A stretch of DNA of 64,000 bases from Tribonema minus (taxonomy: Eukaryota; Sar; Xanthophyceae; Tribonematales; Tribonemataceae): NCBI GenBank assembly GCA_017506865.1, contig JAFCMP010000101.1:310001-374000 (forward strand). The letters run 5' to 3'. The translations under genes and the position numbers were made by a program. The notes beneath the pieces were generated by a model. That model saw nothing but the letters and a program-made list of their open reading frames with translations. It did not search any database and was not told the origin of the DNA. Numbering within the stretch: the stretch's first letter is position 1; each line of letters opens with the position of its first letter. Below, in pieces: positions 33,301 through 43,000 of this stretch.

Positions 33301-36300
33301 ACTGGCAGTTCATGCTGGACCTCAAGAATGCCTTCAACATGGTGTTCGTCCTGGCGGCAGCGGAATGGGTAGCAGCACAGCTGCCGGACTTCCTCGACTA
33401 CTTCATCGGCACATACGTTCGCACTCGGCCACGCCTGCTGTTCCAGCACGTCGACGGCTCCACGCGCATCATCATGTCTCAGCGCGGGTTTAAGCAGGGG
33501 GACCCCGCAGCACCGATGCTCTTCTGCGGCGCCATTGCTCAGTGCTTGAAACGGTTCAATGAGGCGGCGGCCGCGCAGCGCGCGCGGAGGCGGATGGGCG
33601 CCTACATGGACGATGCCAACGTCCGAACAGGCGCTTGCACGCTGACTCAGGATGACATACAGGCGGTGGCGCAGCTCAAACAACACTTTGCGGAGGTGGG
33701 GCTGGAGCTAAACCTCACCAAGTCACGCGCGCTGCCTGGTAGGGGGCATGTGGTGACAGACCACGAGCGGCATCTGCTGCAGCAGCTGGGCGTTCAGCTA
33801 GTGGGGGATACGGATGAACATCAGAACCGCGGAGCTGTGTTGCTGGGGGTGCCGGTGGGCCACAGCAGCTTTGTGGACGCATGGCTGCGCAGGGAAGCGG
33901 GTGCAGGCGGGGCAGGGGCTCGATTCGCAGAGCGATGCGCGCGCCTGACATCTCCGAGGGCTATGTTCAGGTTACTGCGCTACTGCGTGGTGCCTCGCAT
34001 GACGTACTGCCTGCGCACCATTCCCACTACGCAGACAGCGCCAGCCGCCAAGGAGTGGGATCGTGTCACGCAGTGGGTGCTTGAGCACTCAATGGGCCTG
34101 CAGCCACCAGGCCAGACCTGGCACCAGTTTAAGCAAAGTGGGGCCCACTTCCATCTGGCAGCACACGCCCCAGCCTTACAGCAAGCGCGACTCCCAACAC
34201 GGCATGGCGGCCTTGGCATTACCAGCGCCTGCGACATCGCTGATGCTGCGTATGTGGCGGGCACGTTGCAAGCGCTGCAACCAGCACTCTCTGGATGGGC
34301 GGGGGTGCTGCAGCAGGCGGCTCCTCAAGCGGCTGCAGACGACGCTGCTGAGGATGCGGCAACACAAGCGGCACCGGCAGCAGCGGCAGCAGCACCAGCA
34401 CCAGCAGCATCAGCAGCGGCAACTGTTACAGCGGCAGCGGCGGTTGCCAGTGGAGGCGCGACCGCTCCGGCAGCGGCAACTGCATCAGCGGCAGGCCGCG
34501 CTTATGGCGCAGCCATTCCGGCAACACACGACGCAGCTGCCGCTGGATCAGGGGCCGCGGCGGCAGCACAGGCGGCACCAGCGGCAGCAGCAGCGGCGGC
34601 GCACGGCGCACCTACTCCGGCGGCAGCAGCGGCGGCGGCAGCAGCAGCTGCTCCAGCATCAGAAGCTGCTGCAGCAGCTGCAGCACATGTTGCACCTCAA
34701 GTGGCCTCGGCGGCATCACTAACTGCAGCATCAACAGCAGCTGCTGCGGGCATAGGCAACACAGCTGCTCCAGGCCCTACTAGGGTGCTGCAGCACCTGC
34801 AACAGGAGCAGCGTCGGCAGGCGGCGCCGCAATCATGCCGGCTGCGACAGCGGCAATGGCGGCGGCAGCGGCCAATGCGGCAGGTGCTGCACCAACACCT
34901 GCGGCAGCAGCAACAACACTGGCAGCAGCAGCAACAGCAGGCGGCGCACAGCAGCACCAGCGCACGCACCAGCGGCAGCCGTCAATGCAGGCGCTGCGCG
35001 TTCCACACCAGCAATGCTACAAGGCGCAGCAGCAGCAGAGGTGGCGCGCCTGCCCCTCATGCGGACGATCGCCACAGCTGCCGCATCCCTATGTGCAGCA
35101 ACAGGTGACAAGCTGGAACATACACTGCCACCAGCGCTAACGCCACTGCAGCAGCAACCACCTACGCAGCAGCCGCCGCTGCGGCCGACAGCAGGTGGTG
35201 GCACTGGTGCGGAGGCTGTTTGCGTACTTGACGCCAGTGCTCTGCAGTTGCAGTGTAGCCTGAAGCGCCCCAATCAGAGTGCGCTTGCAGATGCCGTCGC
35301 TACCGAGCTTGCAGATAAGGTGGAGGCGGACCTGCAACAGCTGCCGCAGGGCACGCAACGCACGCAAGCACTTGCTCGATTCCGGTCGCAGCGCCACATG
35401 CACTCGATCGGCATGGCATTCCTCAACGAGCCCATGTACTCCACAACGGCTTCGTTCGACGGCCTATCCTGGCAACTGGCCGTCAAACGCGCCATCGGAG
35501 TAGAGGAACAGACGACAGGCTGCAAGCTGTGCGGGAAGTCGCCGGGCGGCACCCTGCATGCACGGCTATGTCAAGCACCACGCGTCAAGGCGCACGACAC
35601 CATCGTCCATAATAGCGTCAAGAGGGCCACGCAGCGCATCCTGCGGCAATACCTCAAAACGGGACTGGTTGACGAGGACTACACGCCGTTTCTGGGGTCC
35701 GCCGGGCCGCCGGGGAGTCGCAGGATGGACATCGTGCTGCCTGCCGACGCCTTCCCGGTGACCGGCTACGACGACCCGACACGCCACCTACCGCTCATGG
35801 TGGACGTTACCTGCTTCGAGGCACAGGTGGCGTCGCGGGCGGCGAAGACTGCAGCAGACCCTGAGCGATGCTGCCGCGACCAGGAGGCCGCCAAGACTAC
35901 CCACTATTCTGGTCATTATGATCAGAATTGCTACAAACTTGCCACTTTGGCAATAGGGTCATTTGGCAGCATCGGGGAGCAGGGGCGGAAGCTGCTGGAG
36001 GCTGTGGCGACGGACTATGCCAGCAGGATGTCAGTGCTCGGAGGAGCGCGCCCTAAAGCTCTCAAGGGCATCGCCCTGGCGCGCTTACGCTCGGCACTGT
36101 CGGCAGCGCTCCACATGGCGTACTCTGGCCGTGTCATGACACACATGGCAGAATCCAGGGGGGGGGGGCACAGGGAGGAGGACGTAGGGGAGGACCCCGA
36201 GATGCCATTTGGCGGCGGTGGCGTTTGAGTGGTTGTCGTTGCGACACTTTCAGACTGTCATACGACATGTAGATTCCTTACAGCTAGGTGCCAATCATCT

Positions 36301-39300
36301 GGGCTTTTTCGCGCCCTGAGCGAGAATTAATAAAAAGTACTCGTTTAGTACTCTTGTACTTTTATTAATTTCGCTTAGCAAGGGGCGCGAAAAGCCCTCT
36401 CTTTGGATGTGCACTCAATGCAACATTCCTTCTCCGAAGAGAGACTCAAACGCAAACAGGCTTCCTCCTCTTCACACTACCACCAACACCCCACAACCAA
36501 ACCCTACTTGGGGTTGCCCAGCCGTGAGGCACACTTGTTCCGTCTTGAAAAAGATTTATGCAGGCCTGGGTCGCCTTTGACTCTTGTACTCGTTGAGTAC
36601 CGTAAAGTACCGAGTAAAGGCCCCCCTACCGGCAAACGCCCCCTACGGTGTAAACGACCCGTGGGGCGTATAGCGCAGCAGCTTTGTGTCATGTTAGTCC
36701 CCCCCTATACGGTAAACGACCCGGGCGTTGCCTGCTTGCGCCAGCACTATGTACAACATCGGCCTGGACCGGTGTGCACACACGCAAAGGTCACAAAGAC
36801 ACTGCTACTGACGTGGCTGGTGTTATTGCTGACAAGGCCGCAGCACACTGCTGCGCTAGCAGCATCTTACACTGCAAGGAGGTCCTTCGCGAGGTTCTTC
36901 AACTTTGAATTAAGCCGATCGGGCACTTGAACTATGGCGAAGCGTGGCAAACGACCCGTGCCGCGGCAAACGATCCGGTCTTTTACCAAGCACGCCTTGC
37001 CATGAACGCATTGTGCCAGCTTAGTCCCCCCCTCCACGGTAAACGACCCCTGCGATGTAAACGACCCCCGGGACGGCGTTCGCAGGACCCCCTGGCAGCC
37101 AAGACCCGGGGGTCGTTTACTCGGTACTTTACGGTACTCCTGGTACTCGTCAAGTACTCGAGTACTCGCCAAGTACTCGAGTAAGTACCTCGTACTCGGG
37201 GAAATTTTCATTCTCTGGGGGAGTAGTACTCGAGTACTCGTTTAAAAATTCAATTTTTCGAGGAGTAGTACTAGAGTACTCGTTTAAATTTTCAATTTTT
37301 CGGGGAGTAGTACTCGAGTACTCGTTACTCGTACTCGTCCTGACTGTGGAAGGCACTCACCACCGTGACCATGGTGTCGAGCCTGATGTACTGCATCAGC
37401 GGCATCCCCATCGCCTCCGCGTCCTGAAACGCCGTCCTCACGCCACGCGGCTCCGCCACCTGTGCGCGCGTTCAAGCGAGCAGCGCAGTGCTCAGCAAAG
37501 CCAGCCGCCACAAGCCGCTTAATGTTGTGTTGAGCAGCGGCAGGGCTTAACACCCTGGCAAGCCACTTGGTGGCATTGATTTCAGTGGTAACTACAACCT
37601 GTAGATTTCCTGATGGTCACTAACATATCAGCAGCACGGTGTAGATACTGGGGCGTGATTGTTGGTCAAATGCTTTTGGCACGACGGTCCAACAGGGAAC
37701 AATCATGCCTTGTGAGGCGGAAAAACAAAATCTCACAATGAGCAACTATTTGATGAAGAGCATGACAATGCAACGTTGCGGCGTCGCTCATGATTACCCA
37801 AATTACGCCTTCGATGACAGCGGTGTCATGCTGGGAGCCTCACGGGGTCAATTGGAATTGAACGCCTGCCGCTGCAAGCAGCCGCACTGATGCCAGACAC
37901 GGGCGGAAGTCAGTGCTCAGCCCGCAGTGCTCAGCCACTGTTGTCAGTGCTCAGCTACTAATGCTAAGTACCCAGCCATCATCATCAACGCTCTGCTACT
38001 CCTGCTAGTGCCCAGCCATTCTTGTCACCAAAGTTGTTCGTGCGCAGCTGCTCTCGTCCGCAGGTGAACATCATTCAGGTCGCGGCGTTATGATTGCATT
38101 GGTGAACAAGGAAGGTTTCAGGTTGATGTGACAAAATTGTTATGAATGTGAATGTGACAATAACTCACCCCAGATGCCTCGATGAGGTCGTACTGGTAGC
38201 CGCGCTGTTCTCCGCCACCATTGGTCAGCCACTCTTGCGAGTACTCAAGTCACTACTGCACGATTATGTATCAGTTGCAAACTGAACTTGAACTCACCCC
38301 GAACGCCTCGATGACAATGTCATCAACATCAGCCACCCATGGCTCAGCCACTCCTGCTCACAAAACTTCAAAGGTAAGCTACTGTTGTTGAACAATGATC
38401 GGATGCGACAATAACTCACACCGGACGCCTCAATGAACGATGTGGTTGTACTAGTAGCCGCACCATTTTACGCCGCCCATCGCTCACCAACAACAGCTCT
38501 TGCGAGTACACAAGTACTACTGTACGAACATGTATCAAGCTGTTCACTGAACTTGAAGTTGCGACTGAACTTGAACTCACCCCGGACGCCTCGATGACGA
38601 TGTGGTCGTACTGATAGCCGCGCTCCGTGGACATGCTCACGAGCTGGTACACGCTGGTGAAGAGCTCTTCGCTCATGCTGCAGCACACGCAGCCTGCGCG
38701 CGACGGGGGTTGAAGTTCAGATAGTTCAAAGTTGACGAAATGATAGGGGCGAGAGCTGCTGCGTGCAGGTGAGAGTTGTGACCATGGCGGAAAACATGTC
38801 CACAGGTTGCAAACAAACAAGTGTCGACCAGGTAGTGCAATGCGGCACACAATGGGCCACACGACAGTGACTCCAGCAACAGAGCTACCCGAGCGTAGGT
38901 AGGGGCACAGTCACAAGTATCAGCTGCGCTCTCTATTGCACCCCCAGCTTACCGTTTTGCAGTTCCACCGTGTCCAGCATTCCCTTTGAGTCAGCGGTGG
39001 AGCCCCGTACCAGCTTGGCATCCACGTTTATGGACGCGACATCGTTGACAATCATTCCTATCCGCAGCCCCTCCCTGTTCTGCAGCATTTGCTGCAGCAG
39101 CGTGGTTTTTCCTGCGCAGTGGAGAGAGCCGGACACAAAGAGCACAAATTTCGTCACAAAATACATCAGGATCTGCTTGTGTGGCAGCATGCGCTGCGCC
39201 GTCACCCTCTGTGCACGTGCACGCTAGAACAACGTTAATCAGTGACATGCGAGGTACTAAGTGTGTACTCACCGATAATGCACAAGTGAAACCTGCTGTA

Positions 39301-39865
39301 TTGATCAATCATATGTGTCCGTGTTTCACAGCAACTGCCTGAGCGCGTAGCTCCTCTATGGACCATACCCCACGTACACAGAATAAACTCCAACTTCAAC
39401 AACGACGAAAAACATTGGAGCAGGAGACGCAAATCTGCAGCAGCAGCACAGCAGCAGAACCAAGAAGTGCTTCCCACACATCATAATGTTGATTCAGCAG
39501 AGTAAACTGACTTGCTGCACGAGCTGCACAAATACTTCCGTCGTCGCCTCACCTGCGCCCAGGAATCCACTGATCAGGGTGATGGGCACACGGGGTGGGC
39601 CATCATCTTCAGACATGTAAGAGGATGAGAGTTTGCTTCCGTCGACACGCTTGCCAGCAGCGCCAGTGGCTTCCCCTCCGCGCAGCATAGTCAGTGGCGA
39701 CTGCATCTGCAAAGATCGTGGGACCAGGCGATGTTGATGTTGTTGCCTGGCGCGCAGAAAGCGCGACGTGTGGGCGAATGCATCGGCCTGGCAGCCGTGC
39801 TGAAGCACCGCCGCCCATAGCAGCGCTGCCAATCCTTGACACCTGGTCCTCATCCTATGAAGCAA
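24325..39865 (-). CDS. Plastid CobW/COG0523-family zinc chaperone GTPase
   Basis: Ten exons join in frame to 697 aa: 39553-39865, 38953-39111, 38581-38693, 37361-37459, 29141-29293, 28457-28607, 27234-27784, 26473-26705, 25204-25384, 24325-24465 (stop TAG). These G3E GTPases use GTP hydrolysis to deliver zinc or another metal to client proteins. Motifs: Walker A GFLGAGKTTLL split by intron 1; the metal-binding GCVCC; HIVIEASG; VTVVDGGEFLDAY; NKAD (G4); a long His/Cys-rich insert; then the CobW C-terminal domain with FVYRRRRPFHP, RSKGFLWLA, GDRRQELVFIG and a LLTDEEW tail. The N-terminus is a signal peptide ending ADA before FAHTSRF, so plastid import is likely. Intron 4 (29294-37360) contains the nested transposon. 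The gene starts 157 bp from DNAAF3 on the other strand. Confidence 0.93.
25412..25855 (-). repeat. Tandem ghost copies of the zinc chaperone exon 9 start
   Basis: Exon 9 begins at 25384 (gcgcag|GTACTGGAGCCACGCGGGG, minus strand). Upstream in the gene (rightwards) lie copies of its first 50-60 bases at about 25427-25485, 25515-25573 (nearly identical), 25630-25680, 25695-25755 and a fainter one at 25812-25850. Spacing alternates around 90-100 bp, with a higher-order period near 190 bp. Fillers such as CAGCAGCGCTCAACTTG repeat too. Confidence 0.9.
26290..26335 (-). repeat. Ghost copy of the zinc chaperone exon 8 donor
   Basis: The real exon end, in plus-strand letters, is ACTCACATGGCCGCCACATCGC at 26468-26489. 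A second copy, ACTCACATGGCCGCCACGTCACC, sits at about 26294-26316 in the following intron, including the gtgagt donor. It breaks off after about 35 bp. Confidence 0.8.
26833..26866 (+). mobile_element. 34-bp retroelement 3' relic with 13-bp target-site duplication
   Basis: The insert starts GCATTTCCACAGCCACAAG and ends GGAATATAATAAAA. It is flanked by direct repeats GTACACAACATTG at 26820-26832 and 26867-26879. The same 3' end recurs at 51714-51764, 58434-58507 and 60789-60984 with different 5' truncation points. An A-rich 3' end with variable 5' end and target duplication is the hallmark of target-primed retrotransposition. Confidence 0.8.
27340..27670 (-). repeat. 60-bp tandem repeats encoding a His/Cys metal-binding array
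   Basis: Units read on the minus strand as VHDHECEEAGCTDPTHDHAH and near variants, three to four full copies plus flanking HDHEH runs, all inside exon 7 of the zinc chaperone. Each 20-residue unit has about six His and two Cys. COG0523 proteins often have His-rich stretches, but this regular His-Cys array is unusually long. Base-level repetition indicates recent expansion. Confidence 0.85.
28981..29000. repeat. 20-base C homopolymer
   Basis: An uninterrupted run of C in intron 5 of the zinc chaperone gene, with another interrupted C-rich stretch at about 29090-29115 close to exon 5. Length is likely to be unreliable in any assembly. Confidence 0.9.
29400..29585 (-). repeat. Two ghost copies of the zinc chaperone exon 5 start
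   Basis: The real exon start (minus strand from 29293) encodes VDGGEFLDAYASGDRLAQR. Copies at about 29400-29475 (VDGGEFLDAYASGDRLAQRLDL, nearly perfect) and about 29530-29583 lie upstream in intron 4, each behind an acceptor-like acctac/cccag. The following bases GTAGGTA-CGTATG are repeated as well. Confidence 0.9.
30300..30635 (-). repeat. Ghost copies of the zinc chaperone exon 4 end
   Basis: The exon 4 end at 37361, in plus letters, is ACTCACCACCGTGACCATGG followed by TGTCGAGCCTGATGTACTGCATC. Copies occur at about 30330-30375, 30435-30480 and 30581-30632, with a fragment at 30308-30325. They lie in the same intron but are now separated from the real exon by the 6.6-kb transposon, so the duplication preceded that insertion. 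Confidence 0.9.
30713..30720. repeat. Left target-site duplication of the TIR element
   Basis: GAAGGCAC directly precedes the left inverted repeat. The identical octamer follows the right inverted repeat at 37349-37356, where it forms part of the 5' splice-site region of zinc chaperone intron 4. Confidence 0.85.
30843..36336 (+). mobile_element. LINE (non-LTR retrotransposon) with restriction-like endonuclease-type architecture
   Basis: The element ends GAGCGAGAATTAATAAAAA and is followed by GTACTCG at 36337. The same heptamer lies at 30836-30842 just before the inferred 5' end, a tentative target duplication. It sits within the GAGTACTCG-rich arms of the TIR element. Coding content: zinc fingers, RGG-rich linker, reverse transcriptase, Ala-rich linker, CCHC-like finger and an endonuclease-like domain. 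Several other 3' ends of the family are in the window. Confidence 0.8.
30906..36228 (+). pseudogene. LINE polyprotein with reverse transcriptase, broken by one stop and two frame slips
   Basis: One frame runs from 30906 to 35108 with a single internal TGA at 31800-31802; past the stop it encodes an RGG/Gly-Ser-rich linker. N-terminal zinc ligands: CNLC with His residues, CTLC, and CRKC. Reverse transcriptase motifs: LDLKNAFN, RGFKQGDPAAPMLF and AYMDD (about 33.3-33.6 kb). From about 34740 to 35010 the Ala-rich coding drifts through two more frames, each shift equal to one lost base. The final frame to 36228 has CKLCGKSPGGTLHARLC (CCHC-like), then RRMDIVLP and LMVDVT, which fit the restriction-like endonuclease found after the RT in R2/NeSL-type LINEs. 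Probably inactive unless the slips are assembly errors. Confidence 0.85.
36358..36402 (-). mobile_element. Inverted LINE 3'-tail relic next to the full element
   Basis: ACTTTTATTAATTTCGCTTAGC...GCGCGAAAAGCCC is the complement of the LINE tail GGGCTTTTTCGCGCCCTGAGCGAG followed by AATTAATAAAAAGT. It lies tail to tail with the full LINE, 20 bp away, again at a GTAC. Confidence 0.7.
36625..37125. repeat. Sub-terminal GTAAACGACCC motif array in the TIR element
   Basis: About eight copies of a G(T/G)(A/C)AACGACCC-like motif occur in the right arm: near 36632, 36650, 36712, 36946, 36963, 37038, 37054, and inverted (GGGGGTCGTTTAC) near 37108. Repeated sub-terminal motifs are commonly transposase binding sites; that role is inferred. 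Confidence 0.6.
37326..37348. repeat. Right terminal inverted repeat of the nested element
   Basis: TACTCGTACTCGTCCTGAC and TGTG mirror the left end at 30721-30743. The target duplication GAAGGCAC follows at 37349-37356, directly beside the exon 4 donor. Confidence 0.85.
38163..38470 (-). repeat. Three ghost copies of the zinc chaperone exon 3 end
   Basis: The real donor end (plus letters CTCACCCCGGACGCCTCGATG at 38576-38596) is echoed at about 38163-38216, 38291-38335 and 38413-38470, each including the ACTCAC donor and up to 55 bp of exon with changes. The filler TGAACTTGAACTCACC and CCACTCTTGCGAGTAC is repeated as well, so the whole unit of about 125-160 bp was duplicated. Confidence 0.9.
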
Positions 39866-40022
39866 TATGGCCGCACAGGAAACTCAACTTTCACTCTGTA
39901 AGCTTCCAAGTTGAACGGTCCTCAACTGTTTGGACGTTTGTTGATCGCTTTTCTTTTGTGTTGTGTGGGGCAATTGTTGGTGCTGCTGCCTCCTAGACCT
40001 CTTCGTCTATTGTGAAGGAGAA
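39866..40022. promoter_or_regulatory. Candidate bidirectional promoter
   Basis: Only 157 bp separate the start codons of the minus-strand zinc chaperone and the plus-strand DNAAF3 gene. Both promoters and 5' UTRs must fit here or overlap the neighbouring coding exon. No TATA box is evident. A CAATTG and an AACGGTCCTCAACTGTTTGG stretch with near-palindromic CAACTG/GAACGG elements are present but unproven as binding sites. Confidence 0.55.
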
Positions 40023-43000
40023 ATGAGCAGCATGAAGGAGGGCTTAGGCGCCCATGCCATGTGGGGCTTCACACCAGCTCTAGATCTTCTGGCTTACCCT
40101 CCACCGGCATTCGCCGCTGAAGATAGGGGCAGTAGCAGCGGCAGCAGCAGCAGCAAGAAATCTGCCGTGCTGCTTGCTCAGCCAGGAGACCCAGGGCATC
40201 TGCTCAAGACCATCTGCTGCAGACGGCGACATGCGACATTGCAGCAGCTTGATGTATACCTGCACGATGGTCCTCCCGAGGTGCTGGCGAGGCACCTGCT
40301 TCTACTGGCGGTGATTCACGACTGGGAGGTGCCGATGAGACAGAGAGCTGCGTTTTTCTTGGAGATCTATGGCAATTGTCTGCTGCAGGTGGGTCACTAG
40401 GGCTGAATCCTGTGACGGCTATTGCGCTGCACATGTGGGCTCTTCACGCCGTGCCAACATCGTCAGACATGCCTTTTGTCGCAGTGGGCGCTGCATGCAC
40501 AACCATATGGCAACTCGCAGCACAATTTTGCTGTGATGACGCCATCCTCATGGTGACAGCGCGAGGATATTTATGGGCATGTCAAGTACTATATGGTCTA
40601 CAAGAGCGAACAACGTCACACAACGCTGGTCGCAGCACATGCAGTGTCTATGCGAAAGACACATTTTGCTTGCCACCAATCAAACACAAATACTTCGTAA
40701 GCATTACACCTTTAAACTCAGCGAGTCTCTCAGCTCAGAGCCAGGCAACGCACCTACTGTCCTTCTCACACTTTGAAGTGCGCAGCATGCGTGGCCGCAC
40801 GCCGCTAATTATACAACGCAATGCACATCCACCACTACAACCCACCTCACCATCTTGCGTGCGACGAATATCGTCTTAGGAGCGCACGTGCAAGTACGTG
40901 GCGCGCCTCGCGCGGGAGCTGGTGGAGCTGCTGCGGGCAGGAAAGGGACCCATGGCAGGCCTGATTGACTTCTCGCTGCTCAAATACCGGGAGAAGGATG
41001 AGTTGGAGGAGGTGCTGCTGTCCTGGTACAGCGAAACGGGCTGCAGCGATGTCGCGAAGCTGCGCGACCAGAGGCTGCGGAACTTCTTTGGTGAGCGAGT
41101 GCAGTTCAAGCGGGTCTCTTGTGCCGCTTTGTTGATGTGTTTGAGCTTCACAGTCGCGCTTACTCATGGTCGCTCTTATTCTCTCTGAGGCCATGTGAGG
41201 AGCTGCTTGTGTCTGGCTGCGGCGTGCTACATGGCGTAGCAGGCGTAGCGTCGCCTCATGCAAGTGTGGCGCATTTCCGGGATGGTTGTAACGATGTATC
41301 GATCAGCTTGAACTTGTTGGCAAGTGTGCAAGTGCCAGGGCACCGGCTGATGTTATGCGCGTTGACATGAGGTCACATGAGCTCTGGACGTAGTTCACGG
41401 CGTGGTGTGCACTGCACTGTGCAGCTGCAGGAATATTCAAACTTCAAGTGATGTGCACCTCAACTTCAACATGAGCCTTACGCATGTGCTGACGCCATGA
41501 GGTCGTTCTTTTCAACAGCTGATTCAGCCCTCACACAGCCTGAGTCACTTCAAGTAATCTACTTCGCACTGGCGCCGTGTACTGGTGGCCTTGGAGTTGA
41601 AGTGCATTGTTGCGCGCAGTTGGACTTTGCGCCTCACACGCGAAGGGTATTCTGGCGCAGCTCCATCAATTGCTGGCTGCCGTGCCACAGTTGAAGTTTG
41701 GTGTCTTGTAGTGCAGGTAGAGGTACCGGAAAGGAAAATGTACATGTTATCAAACGTTGTGAAATGAGATCGCAGCTTTGCCGTACATGAACAGCACTGT
41801 GAGGACGGTTGCAGTAGCACGGTTTAGCAGATTCCCAACTGAAATGATTTCGGCCACGTCCCGCTCGCAATTGCTGAGATGGCCATGGATGGCAGCTACA
41901 CATTTGCATCTGCCATGCACACAGCAATGATGTCAGGTTGAGTGCACGGTCGGTGCCAGCAATGCCACCATCATAGATGCCTCCAGGAGCAGATCGGTAT
42001 GCTGGTACTTTGAATGTGCAGCACACATACACACACACACACACACACATACACACACGTCCATGCACACAGCTTTGGGTGTCTGCAAAGGCAGGTGCGC
42101 ATTTGCTGCAGCAATGTAGTGAAGCTGTATGTACGGCCGATGTTGGCAACATTGCCAGAATATACTCACATAACCCGGCAAACTGGGTTCTGCCAGTGCG
42201 TTCGTGGCTCTGCTCCAGCGCTGTGAACGCTTGTCATGCAAGTCCTTCCTCACAAACAATCCTTCAGGATCTTCTCACAAATTATTCCAAGTGGCGAGGT
42301 GCTCTGCAAGCCAGGAACATTGTTCTAATGTAGCTGCTACATCATGCATCTGTGGTCTGCTCCAGTGCTTTGGACCATTGTTATATGCAGATATGAAGTA
42401 GTTCCTAAAACAATTCTTCGGGATCTTCACATTTTCCCCCAATTGGTGGCAAATTCCGCAGGCCAGCAGTACGACGCGCGCCACAGCGTGGTGGACTGGG
42501 ACTACACGGCAAGACTGAAGGTATGGGTATGGCACACTTTGATCATACATACCCCCCAAGTGTGTACATTTGATGTTGTGGAGCTGTTGCACTTCTCGTA
42601 GAGTTGGTGGGTTAACTATGGCACCGATTGCGCTTGAACCTCTCAGTGATGACGAGTGTGGTCTGCGCTTGTTCTGTGAAAATTCTGTGAGAGAACAACA
42701 GCTGGCAGCACATGAAGCTAATTTGAGGTGAGCAAGAGGCGTTTGCCACTGACATGCTGCTTAACATCAAGTAGGCAAGGGGGGGGGGGGGGGGGGGGGG
42801 GGGGCAATCCAACTAGCGCCGTTCACATATCGTGCAACCCAGAGCTCACGACAGCACGCAAATCCGCCGCCATGTGCTCAGCAGCAGTGCTCAGCAGCAG
42901 TATGGAGGCACCATGTAACCCCAATAACCTCAAGGCAGTCACTGGGGGATGAGCACGCCCCTTAGGGTTAGGGTTAGGGTTAGGGCACGCCCCTTTGGAA

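Larger units (their letters stand above)
30721..37348. mobile_element. 6.6-kb terminal-inverted-repeat element (DNA-transposon-like) carrying a LINE
   Basis: The ends are inverted repeats: CACAGTCAGGACGAGTACG at the left (30721-30744) and its complement at the right (37326-37348), matching over 23 bp, with an 8-bp target duplication GAAGGCAC. Sub-terminal arms are rich in GAGTACTCG and TTTAAATTTTC phrases in both orientations. The right arm also carries repeated GTAAACGACCC motifs. No transposase was recognised, so it is probably non-autonomous. An 8-bp duplication suits hAT or a few other superfamilies; assignment is open. It inserted about 5 bp beyond the exon 4 donor. The LINE at 30843-36336 is nested inside. 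Confidence 0.8.
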
